Assembly: GCA_903854455.1 (NCBI GenBank)
Contig: CAINWJ010000088.1
Span: 1 to 12,849 of the forward strand
Length of the DNA: 12,849 nucleotides
Origin: Candidatus Peribacteria bacterium
GTDB lineage: Bacteria > Patescibacteriota > Gracilibacteria > Peribacterales > Peribacteraceae
Direction: 5' to 3'
Under the pieces are notes generated by a model. It had not been told where the DNA came from. It made no database searches and worked only from the letters and a program-made list of their open reading frames with translations. The position numbers and the translations under genes are program-made. Positions 5,373 to 10,987 of the stretch are shown here, piece by piece (the first letter of the stretch is position 1; each line of letters starts with the position of its first letter).

Positions 5373-5382
5373 GAGCTGGCGG

Positions 5383-5411
5383 AGTGTACCGTGGGGAATG
5401 AGGTGACGCAA
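5383..5411 (-). promoter_or_regulatory. Possible promoter of rplU
   Basis: On the minus strand TTGCGT (5406-5411) and TACACT (5383-5388) are exactly 17 bp apart, in the short gap between tRNA-Val and rplU. The -10 ends 10 nt before the ATG, so the mRNA would be leaderless or nearly so. Read-through from the tRNA is an alternative. Confidence 0.4.
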
Positions 5412-5422
5412 CTCAATCTTTA

Positions 5423-5499
5423 TGGTGGGCGCCAAGGGATTCGAACCCCTGACCTACTCGGTGTAAGCGAGTCGCTCTAACCAACTGAGCTAGGCGCCC
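5423..5499 (-). tRNA. tRNA-Val (anticodon TAC)
   Basis: The minus strand folds as a 77-nt cloverleaf. Acceptor GGGCGCC (5493-5499) pairs with GGCGCCC (5427-5433). The D-arm contains AGCTCAGTTGGTTAGAGC. Anticodon stem ACTCG/CGAGT encloses loop CTTACAC with anticodon TAC (valine, GUA and wobble codons). The T-arm has GGTTCGAAT. The 3' CCA is encoded in the gene. It lies upstream of rplU on the same strand and is divergent from secG. Confidence 0.97.
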
Positions 5500-5509
5500 T
5501 AGTGGATAC

Positions 5510-5518
5510 ATGATAACA
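5510..5518 (-). promoter_or_regulatory. Extended -10 promoter element of tRNA-Val
   Basis: The minus strand reads TGTTATCAT, a TGn extension followed by TATCAT (five of six -10 bases), 10 bp before the tRNA 5' end. No -35 match is seen, which is typical of extended -10 promoters. Confidence 0.4.
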
Positions 5519-5567
5519 CATAGCTCCCATTGCCGACCTCCCCTCGTTCCCCTACCATACGCGCACT

Positions 5568-5786
5568 ATGAAGCAGATCCTCATGACCATCGAAGTGATT
5601 CTCGGGAGCCTACTCGCTCTCCTGATCCTCCTCCAGCACCGCGCATCCGGCTTGTCGGCTGCATTCGGCGGCGGCGGAACGACGTACGTCCAGCGCCGCG
5701 GAGCGGAGAAAGTGCTGTTTCGGGTCACCATCTGGATCGCCGTCGTATTCTTCGTGATTGCGGCAGGATTGATGTACGTGAAGTAA
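5568..5786 (+). CDS. secG: Protein translocase subunit SecG
   Basis: SecG is the small accessory subunit of the SecYEG membrane channel. The 72-aa protein has two membrane helices (about 5-23 and 51-69) joined by the diagnostic loop ASGLSAAFGGGGTTYVQRRGAEKVLFR. Length and loop match the family. The start is ATG 5568. A weak TTGCCG (5530-5535) and TACCAT (5553-5558) pair, 17 bp apart, lies just upstream and would again give a nearly leaderless mRNA. It is 111 bp upstream of a membrane-anchored, exported binding protein, but no shared transcript is certain. Confidence 0.95.
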   Translation: MKQILMTIEVILGSLLALLILLQHRASGLSAAFGGGGTTYVQRRGAEKVLFRVTIWIAVVFFVIAAGLMYVK

Positions 5787-5849
5787 CCTCAGATCGATAG
5801 AGCCATGTATGAAAGAATCTACGGTTATTGCTGGTTCCTTATTTGCTCG

Positions 5850-5884
5850 TTACTGATCGCTGTCCGCTAACCGCTGACCGCTGG
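5850..5884 (+). repeat. Heptad-period tract upstream of the solute-binding protein gene
   Basis: Five 7-mers (TTACTGA, TCGCTGT, CCGCTAA, CCGCTGA, CCGCTGG) fill the space where a -35 would lie. They end exactly where the -10-like TATAGT begins. Confidence 0.65.
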
Positions 5885-5890
5885 TATAGT
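5882..5890 (+). promoter_or_regulatory. Extended -10 promoter element of the solute-binding protein gene
   Basis: TGGTATAGT is a TGn extended -10 with five of six consensus bases, 7 bp before ATG 5898. Transcription would start at or next to the start codon, giving a leaderless mRNA. No -35 is visible in the heptad tract upstream. Confidence 0.45.
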
Positions 5891-5897
5891 CTCCATC

Positions 5898-8129
5898 ATG
5901 CAGTCCCTCATCCGACTGATCTCGGCCATGACCAAAGTAGAGCGGATCATTTTGGCGATCCTGAGCGTCATCGTCCTCCTAAGCTTCGCGATGCTGCTTA
6001 GGATGTTCTACCTCTCCAGTACGACCAATGTCGCTTCCACCGGAGGAACGTATATAGAAGGTGCTGTCGGGGAACTCCAGCCGATGATGCCGTGGTTCGT
6101 CACGGGGAATGATGTCACCAGAGACGTAAATGCGCTCATCTTCGCAGGACTGATGAAGTTCGATCCGATTGCAGGAAAAGTGGTCGATGATCTGGCAACG
6201 GTGAAGATTTCAGGGGACAGCCGGACATTCACCGCAACACTCAAGCCCGACATCAAGTGGCATGACGGCACACCGGTCACGGCTGACGACGTCCTGTTCA
6301 CCTTCACGTCGATCCAGCAACCCGGATTCAAAAATCCCATTCTCCAGCAGAACTTCCGTGGCGTGACGATCGAGAAGATCGACGCACGAACCGTCCGCTT
6401 CAGCCTGAAGAAACCGTACGTCTTCTTCACGAGCAACCTGACACTCGGTCTGGTGCCGAAGAAAGCGTTCGATGGCGTACCGGCAGATAAACTCGATCAG
6501 GCTCTGGACTTCGGGTTCAGTCCCATTGGAGCCGGCCCGTACAGCTTCCTGAGTCTCGTGCAAACGGATATTTCCACGGAAGTAACTCTGAGGCGCTTCC
6601 CGCAGACAGGCATGCCACCGTACAAGATCGAACGGGTCGTCTTCCGCGTCTTCCCTGATTACTCCGCTCTCTTGACCGACATCCTCAATATCAACGGCGT
6701 TCGACTGGTTCCACGGAACGGCGAAGGAAAACCGATCTTGCCCAGGAACTTCACACCAGTTCCCTACACACTGCCCCAGTACGTCGGTCTCTTCTTCAAT
6801 ATGGGCAGAACGATCACCGCAGATCCCAATGTCCGTCTGGCACTGCAGTTGGCGACGGACAAGCAGAAGATCGTCGATGCGGTCGGCGAGACCCATGTGG
6901 TAGATACTCCGCTGCTGGAAGTGAACCTGGGTGACTGGCACTACGCGTTCGATGCCAAGGGTGCCAAGGGAGCGTTCTTCGACTCCAGCTGGAACATGCC
7001 GGAGAAACTGCGGCTCCAGAGACTCCTAGAACAGCGTGAGGCCAATGATGTGGGGCCACTCAGAGGACTGCCCACCGTCGCTCTCCTCGGTACTGGAGCC
7101 AGCCTGACGCTCACCGGATCGACCACTGATATCAAGCTGCCCGCAAGAGTGAATGGAGTACTCGTGGAAACCGGCAGTCGCATGCCGGATGGGAAAATCC
7201 GGACGATGACCGGAACATGGATCGTAAAGATTCCATCCGGCAATGGCGGCAGTGGTACGCTCAAGATCGGCATGAACATCGTGAAGATGACGGACGCCAA
7301 GGACAACATCATCGATTCTGCCTACGTCGAACGACTGACGAACATCGATGCGTTTACGAATGCCTCCGAGGAGCAGCGCTTGGTCCGTCAGTTCCTGCAG
7401 AGCAAGGACCGACCAACGGATGATCCGAAGAAAATTACGGTGCTGGATCTGTACCTCGAACATGGCTATCTCCGGCGCAAACTCGCATCCGATCCTCCGC
7501 ATACCCGTGTGAATGAACACGGCAAGGAACTGAAGCTGACACTGCTGACCAGCAGCAAGCCTGAAACATATGGAACGATAGCCAATAGCATCAAGGAACA
7601 ATGGGCGGCTGTCGGCGTCAAAGTAATCGTCGATGTTCCGGCGACGAAGAAAGAATTTGAGGACAGGATGCTCAAGCGCGACTACGACGCCGCTCTGTTC
7701 GGTGAATCACTCTTCGACAACCTGGACAGCTATCCCTACTGGCACTCCAGCCAGATCCAGGAACTGTCCGATCCCAGCAAAATGCGGTTGGATGCACTCA
7801 ATCTCTCGCAGTACACATCATTCGAGGCTGATCTGCTCCTCACCCGCATACGTGAAACCGGAGATGAGAAATCGAGGAATGCCGCTCTGAAGGAATTGAA
7901 TACTCTCTTCAAAAAAGACATTCCAGCACTGACGCTGTACTCCCCTCTCGCAATCTACGCTCACGATGACAATGTCCGTGGAGTTACCTTCGGCAAACCT
8001 GCTGTCCACGCCGACCGTTTTTCTCACTTCGATCAATGGTACGTCAACGTCCATCGTCAATTCATGGACGGCAAAAGCTGGTTGTCATTTCCGGGATGGC
8101 TGCTGAAATTTGCAGGTATAGAGATGTAA
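5898..8129 (+). CDS. Membrane-anchored family-5 extracellular solute-binding protein (peptide type) with inserted Ig-like segment
   Basis: The 743-aa protein is related to OppA/DppA-type binding proteins, which capture peptides or similar solutes for ABC importers. A single membrane helix (about residues 16-38) anchors the N-terminus. No lipobox Cys is present, so it is probably held by an uncleaved signal anchor. Family-5 signatures follow: LIFAGLMKFDP (80-90), LKPDIKWHDGTPVTADDVLFTF (115-136), GAGPYSF (211-217), NVRLALQLATDKQKIVDAV (311-329), and a C-terminal half including EQWAAVGVKVIV and RDYDAALFG. Between the lobes, residues about 393-480 are a beta-rich stretch (LTLTGS, ARVNGVLVE, GTWIVKIP, LKIGMNIVKMTDAKDN) typical of Ig-like sandwich domains and not part of ordinary OppA. 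The family is usually 500-600 aa, so the excess fits an inserted domain. No permease or ATPase gene is nearby. Confidence 0.85.
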   Translation: MQSLIRLISAMTKVERIILAILSVIVLLSFAMLLRMFYLSSTTNVASTGGTYIEGAVGELQPMMPWFVTGNDVTRDVNALIFAGLMKFDPIAGKVVDDLATVKISGDSRTFTATLKPDIKWHDGTPVTADDVLFTFTSIQQPGFKNPILQQNFRGVTIEKIDARTVRFSLKKPYVFFTSNLTLGLVPKKAFDGVPADKLDQALDFGFSPIGAGPYSFLSLVQTDISTEVTLRRFPQTGMPPYKIERVVFRVFPDYSALLTDILNINGVRLVPRNGEGKPILPRNFTPVPYTLPQYVGLFFNMGRTITADPNVRLALQLATDKQKIVDAVGETHVVDTPLLEVNLGDWHYAFDAKGAKGAFFDSSWNMPEKLRLQRLLEQREANDVGPLRGLPTVALLGTGASLTLTGSTTDIKLPARVNGVLVETGSRMPDGKIRTMTGTWIVKIPSGNGGSGTLKIGMNIVKMTDAKDNIIDSAYVERLTNIDAFTNASEEQRLVRQFLQSKDRPTDDPKKITVLDLYLEHGYLRRKLASDPPHTRVNEHGKELKLTLLTSSKPETYGTIANSIKEQWAAVGVKVIVDVPATKKEFEDRMLKRDYDAALFGESLFDNLDSYPYWHSSQIQELSDPSKMRLDALNLSQYTSFEADLLLTRIRETGDEKSRNAALKELNTLFKKDIPALTLYSPLAIYAHDDNVRGVTFGKPAVHADRFSHFDQWYVNVHRQFMDGKSWLSFPGWLLKFAGIEM

Positions 8130-8130
8130 G

Positions 8131-8159
8131 ATTTGCTGACAGATTTCAGAGAAGCAAAT
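8131..8159 (+). terminator. Terminator-like hairpin after the solute-binding protein gene
   Basis: ATTTGCT (8131-8137) and AGCAAAT (8153-8159) form a 7-bp stem starting 2 bp after the stop codon. CTGA and TCAG can pair inside it. No U-tract follows, so it may be only a 3'-end stem. The remaining sequence up to rplI holds the promoter listed next and nothing else seen. Confidence 0.4.
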
Positions 8160-8233
8160 ATCGAATTATGGCTTGTAATAAACAAAAGCGATCCCGGAAT
8201 ACCGTTGACCGATCCCTCCAAAAGAAACTGTCC

Positions 8234-8262
8234 TTGTCTTCCCCGCAATGTTTCCCTATGAT
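8234..8262 (+). promoter_or_regulatory. Likely sigma70-type promoter of rplI
   Basis: TTGTCT (8234-8239) and TATGAT (8257-8262) are 17 bp apart, matching four and five of six consensus bases. The expected start near 8269 gives a leader of about 30 nt before rplI. Confidence 0.5.
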
Positions 8263-8300
8263 TTTGCGGCTTCATCGCTCTGCGTGAGCATTTTCATCTC

Positions 8301-8768
8301 ATGGAAGTCCTCCTCCTCATCGATATTCACGGCATTGGCAGAAAGAACGACCTCGTCGTCGTGAAGAACGGCTATGCCCTCAACTGCCTCCTCCCCGAGA
8401 GGAAGGCGATTGTTGCCACCCCGGGTGTGCGTAAGCGCTTCGCCGAGCACATCAAGCAGCGTGCCATGGAGCGTGAGAACGAACGCGCATTGGTCCAGTC
8501 CGTCTCCAGTGCACTCGGCGGCAAAGTTGTTCACATCAGTGCCAAGGCATCCAAGACCGGCAAGCTCTATGCCGCCATTTCGGAGTCACAGATTGCCGAG
8601 ACGCTCGAGAAAGAATATTCCATCTCCGTCCCTGTTTCAGCCATCACGTTGGGTGAACACATCAAGTCTGTTGGTATCCATCCAGTCACCATCGCCGTCG
8701 GAGCACAGTCGACAACGGTGCAGATCGATGTGAAGGCTGCGGTCGAGAAGGAGAAGGTAGCGGCGTAG
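8301..8768 (+). CDS. rplI: 50S ribosomal protein L9
   Basis: L9 binds 23S rRNA near the L1 stalk through an N-terminal domain joined by a long helix to a C-terminal domain. The 155-aa product has the N-terminal signature MEVLLLIDIHGIGRKNDLV and VKNGYALNCLLPERKA, a charged central helix (HIKQRAMERENERALV), and the C-terminal domain (GGKVVHISAKAS, GKLYAAISESQIAETL, IKSVGIHPVTIAV). The length is typical (about 150 aa). A four-residue LLLI run sits where VILLED is usual. L9 is absent from several CPR groups, so its presence narrows the lineage somewhat. The gene seems to be transcribed alone, with a promoter upstream and a strong hairpin downstream. Confidence 0.95.
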   Translation: MEVLLLIDIHGIGRKNDLVVVKNGYALNCLLPERKAIVATPGVRKRFAEHIKQRAMERENERALVQSVSSALGGKVVHISAKASKTGKLYAAISESQIAETLEKEYSISVPVSAITLGEHIKSVGIHPVTIAVGAQSTTVQIDVKAAVEKEKVAA

Positions 8769-8781
8769 TAATATCATCGTA

Positions 8782-8812
8782 TAAGCGGGAAAAGTTCTTA
8801 TTTTTTCGCTTA
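8782..8812 (+). terminator. 12-bp stem-loop after rplI
   Basis: Positions 8782-8793 (TAAGCGGGAAAA) pair with 8801-8812 (TTTTTTCGCTTA) around a 7-nt loop. The two G-U pairs are allowed only in the plus-strand RNA, which fits a hairpin acting on the rplI transcript. There is no U-tract after it. It separates rplI from the next gene. The sequence after it (8805-8837) is again a loose 7-8-bp repeat (TTCGCTT, TTCGCTT, with CG spaced by 7-8). Confidence 0.55.
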
Positions 8813-8870
8813 CACGCCTATTCGCTTCTCGACTATACGACCGCCAAACCCTCTGTTACCCTAACTGCAT

Positions 8871-9572
8871 ATGCAGGAATTCGGCGGAATGGAAGCATCG
8901 GCACCGGGTGAAGGCGGCAGTGGTGCATCCGAAGCGTTATCAGAGAACGCCAAGCAACGTTTTGCAGCGTCTCAGCAGCAGAGCAAGCAACAGCAGCGCG
9001 AGGAGAAGAAAGCACGTAAGCGGGACGACCGGGTAGCCCAAACTATCCGTCAGTTCCTTGGTGATGATCAGTACGCACATCTCTTCCAGCTGATTTCCCG
9101 TCTCGCCGCCCGCGACTGTCCGTCGATCTTCATCCTGGCTCTGCTCTCACTGATCCACAAAGGTGCACGGGAAGCCGTCGAAGAGTACATCGCAGAGCAG
9201 CACATGGTCGTCGAGCCACCGGATACGCATCCTCAGCACTTGGGGAAGGAAACGCTGCCGAAGGAAATCCGTGAAATTCTGATCCTCTGGACGGCACGTC
9301 TGGCGCTGGTTCTAAGCCTCGACACCGAAAAGATCTTGAGTCGCTTGATGGTGGATGAAGGGAACATCGACGGAACGGTGCTTCAGCTCACCACCTTTGT
9401 CCTCGTTGATTTTTTCGCCAATCAGGAGCGCCCTGTTGCCTATGACAAGCTGCAGCCGCTCACCGTGAAAATCCTCCAGGACATCATCGAACCGTACATC
9501 GACGTGATGGAGAAGTACTTCGCGAAGCTGAAGGAGGAAACGGAAGGATCGAAGGAGGATGGTGAGGATTAG
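8871..9572 (+). CDS. Hypothetical protein, 233 aa, Gln-rich coiled N-terminus and helical core
   Basis: No family is recognised. The first 30 residues are Gly/Ser/Ala/Glu-rich and probably disordered. Residues about 28-52 are Gln/Lys/Arg/Glu-rich and likely a coiled coil (ASQQQSKQQQREEKKARKR). The rest is predicted mostly helical, with a hydrophobic stretch CPSIFILALLSLIHKGA (about 83-99) that is more likely a buried helix than a membrane span. A mixed core follows (PKEIREILILWTARLAL, TFVLVDFFANQ, LQDIIEPYIDVMEKYFAKL), and the tail is acidic (EETEGSKEDGED). The start is ATG 8871; a second Met at residue 7 is possible. There is no Shine-Dalgarno sequence. The length, composition and single frame support a real cytosolic protein, perhaps a scaffold or partner-binding protein, but this is a guess. 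Confidence 0.8.
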   Translation: MQEFGGMEASAPGEGGSGASEALSENAKQRFAASQQQSKQQQREEKKARKRDDRVAQTIRQFLGDDQYAHLFQLISRLAARDCPSIFILALLSLIHKGAREAVEEYIAEQHMVVEPPDTHPQHLGKETLPKEIREILILWTARLALVLSLDTEKILSRLMVDEGNIDGTVLQLTTFVLVDFFANQERPVAYDKLQPLTVKILQDIIEPYIDVMEKYFAKLKEETEGSKEDGED

Positions 9573-9573
9573 G

Positions 9574-9601
9574 GGTCATGGTCGGGGTCAGGTATCGGGA
9601 A
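9574..9601 (+). repeat. Short hexamer-like G-rich tract after the 233-aa gene
   Basis: GGTCAT, GGTCGG, GGTCAG, GTATCGGG run in loose tandem directly after the TAG stop and are followed by a T-rich stretch (9603-9614). They resemble the GATCGGG units in the lepA insert. I see no stem here, so it is not called a terminator. Confidence 0.4.
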
Positions 9602-9620
9602 GTTTTTTTATTTTAGAATA

Positions 9621-9641
9621 GGGAGCGGGATGCCTTCCCGC
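9621..9641. repeat. GGGAGCGGG-family hairpin at the 3' end of the thpR-like gene
   Basis: GCGGGA (9625-9630) and TCCCGC (9636-9641) form a 6-bp stem around TGCCT. It has the GGGAGCGGG left flank also seen at 4585-4593 and, inverted, at 4693-4701. It ends 5 bp before the stop codon of the minus-strand gene and lies in a convergent gap with a T/A-rich flank, so it could end transcription from either side. Confidence 0.55.
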
Positions 9642-9646
9642 GGTGA

Positions 9647-10186
9647 CTACCGATGTTTCCCGAACTCAAACTCTTCAATCGGTGTCTGCTTGATCCTATC
9701 AACCTCCGCATACAATCGTAATCGATCGAACCGGATCACAAACCGGACATCCTTCAGCATCTTCAGTATGTTCTCCCTCTCAGCAAGGAACCTGTCAGGA
9801 TGCTTGATACGGGCTATCGTGATATGCGGCGAAAATGGATGATCGGACTGCCACGGACAACGCTTCCTGACCCCTTCAAGATCAGCAGAGGGTTCAATCT
9901 TGAAAAACAGAACCTTGTCATGAAATGTATCCGCTCCTGTCACCGTCACCTCAAACGGATGAGTTGCATCGGCAATGACCTGCGATTGATCCAATACATC
10001 CTGATACTCGATCTCCATGAGCTCCGGCCAGAACTGGAGCGTCAGGTGCGGTGAATGCAGATGCTGGAAGCGCATCAGATCATTGTATGGTTCCAGGCTC
10101 TCTACAATTTCCGCAAATCTCCGCTTCGCCTCTCCGCTCAACGGAAGTGCGAGGAAGGCTGAACGGAGGGGAAATACGAGAGGCAT
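9647..10186 (-). CDS. thpR: RNA 2',3'-cyclic phosphodiesterase (2H phosphoesterase, ThpR/LigT type)
   Basis: This family hydrolyses 2',3'-cyclic phosphate ends of RNA; some members also ligate tRNA halves in vitro. The 179-aa protein carries the two catalytic H-x-T motifs in the expected places: H47-L-T in PHLTLQFW and H121-I-T in SPHITIARIKHP. They are separated by the usual beta-rich stretch (FEVTVTGADTFH, KVLFFKIEPS). The length fits the family. ATG 10186 lies 3 bp after the stop of the TauE-like gene, so translation is probably coupled. It is the last gene of a minus-strand run lepA, permease, thpR. The symbol is by family; the true substrate is unknown. Confidence 0.85.
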   Translation of the reverse strand: MPLVFPLRSAFLALPLSGEAKRRFAEIVESLEPYNDLMRFQHLHSPHLTLQFWPELMEIEYQDVLDQSQVIADATHPFEVTVTGADTFHDKVLFFKIEPSADLEGVRKRCPWQSDHPFSPHITIARIKHPDRFLAERENILKMLKDVRFVIRFDRLRLYAEVDRIKQTPIEEFEFGKHR

Positions 10187-10189
10187 GCC

Positions 10190-10936
10190 TCAGGAAAAGA
10201 AAATCATCTTGAAAGCGAGAATGATCCCGATACCCACAAAAATATTCTTGATGAATGCATTTCCTTTCGCTCGCGCAAAACGTGATCCGATGAAACTTCC
10301 GAGAATTGCGCCAGTCACAGCAGGAATCAGGAGGATCGGATCAACGTGCCCCCACTGATACAGAAAAATCAGACCGAAGACGTCCCAGAAAAACCCGATG
10401 ACGAAGTATGCACCGAGTGCATCGATCATGTCGTAGCCTCTCGTCTCGCACGTGACGATAGAGAGGAAAATACCGTTGCCCGAGCCTAGGATAACTTCGT
10501 AAAAACCCAGAATGATCGAAAACGGGTATCCCATCAGGCGTTTAAACCGAGACTGCCTCTCGCGCTTTTCAATCCCAAGGGAACCTCGAAAATAGACGAG
10601 AAGCACTGCCATAAAAATAAGACAACCAACAAGTATTTTCAGGGTTCGATCTGGGACAAGAACGATCGCCATGATTCCTGCATACATGCCAAGAAATCCC
10701 AAGATTGTAAATATTGTGACAAATCCGATCTCCAGCCTCCGACCTCTGAGAAAATTCCATGCCGCAACCGGTGTCCAGAATGCACCATTCACCATCTGGA
10801 TGATTCGTGCAGCAGGAAACGGGATTCCAAGCATCAGATAGACAGGAATCGCAATGATGCTGCTCCCGCCACCAGACATCGAGGAAATGAGTGTGGCAAC
10901 AAAAGCCGTCAGGAAGATAAAAATCAGAAGAAGCAC
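10190..10936 (-). CDS. TauE/SafE-family membrane permease
   Basis: The 248-aa integral membrane protein has about eight hydrophobic segments in two halves. Family signs are the N-terminal LISSMSGGGSSIIAIPVYLMLG with ARIIQMVNGAFWTPVA, the second-half repeat ILGFYEVILGSGNGIFLSIVT, and the ending TGAILGSFIGSRFARAKG. Members move sulfite, sulfoacetate, taurine-related anions or other organic anions; the substrate here cannot be read from sequence. The start is GTG at 10936, directly before the first helix, with an in-frame stop just upstream. It follows lepA by 44 bp and is followed by thpR after 3 bp, so it probably lies in that operon. The gap to lepA is filled by a heptad-period tract. Confidence 0.88.
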   Translation of the reverse strand: MLLLIFIFLTAFVATLISSMSGGGSSIIAIPVYLMLGIPFPAARIIQMVNGAFWTPVAAWNFLRGRRLEIGFVTIFTILGFLGMYAGIMAIVLVPDRTLKILVGCLIFMAVLLVYFRGSLGIEKRERQSRFKRLMGYPFSIILGFYEVILGSGNGIFLSIVTCETRGYDMIDALGAYFVIGFFWDVFGLIFLYQWGHVDPILLIPAVTGAILGSFIGSRFARAKGNAFIKNIFVGIGIILAFKMIFFS

Positions 10937-10945
10937 TCCAATACC

Positions 10946-10987
10946 TTACCGTTAACTGTTCACTGTTAACAGTTGACTGTTTACCGC
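10946..10987. repeat. Heptad-period tract overlapping the lepA stop codon
   Basis: Six 7-mers in register: TTACCGT, TAACTGT, TCACTGT, TAACAGT, TGACTGT, TTACCGC. The last covers the lepA stop (10981-10983, minus strand). TAACTGT and TAACAGT are near-complements (TTAACTGT... pairs with ...TAACAGTT), so a hairpin can also form. Confidence 0.65.

Noticed and set aside
5373..5435. Longer N-terminus for L21 (start at 5435)
   Set aside because: It runs into the tRNA-Val gene, and the added residues do not belong to L21. ATG 5372 gives the standard protein.
6210..6941. A 243-codon open frame antisense to the solute-binding protein gene
   Set aside because: It mirrors the codon pattern of the strong sense gene, has no recognisable domain, and its product is a Cys/Arg/Asp-rich mix typical of antisense reading.
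9602..9614. Intrinsic terminator at the T-rich run after the 233-aa gene
   Set aside because: The sequence just before the T-run is G-rich with almost no C, so it cannot form a stem.
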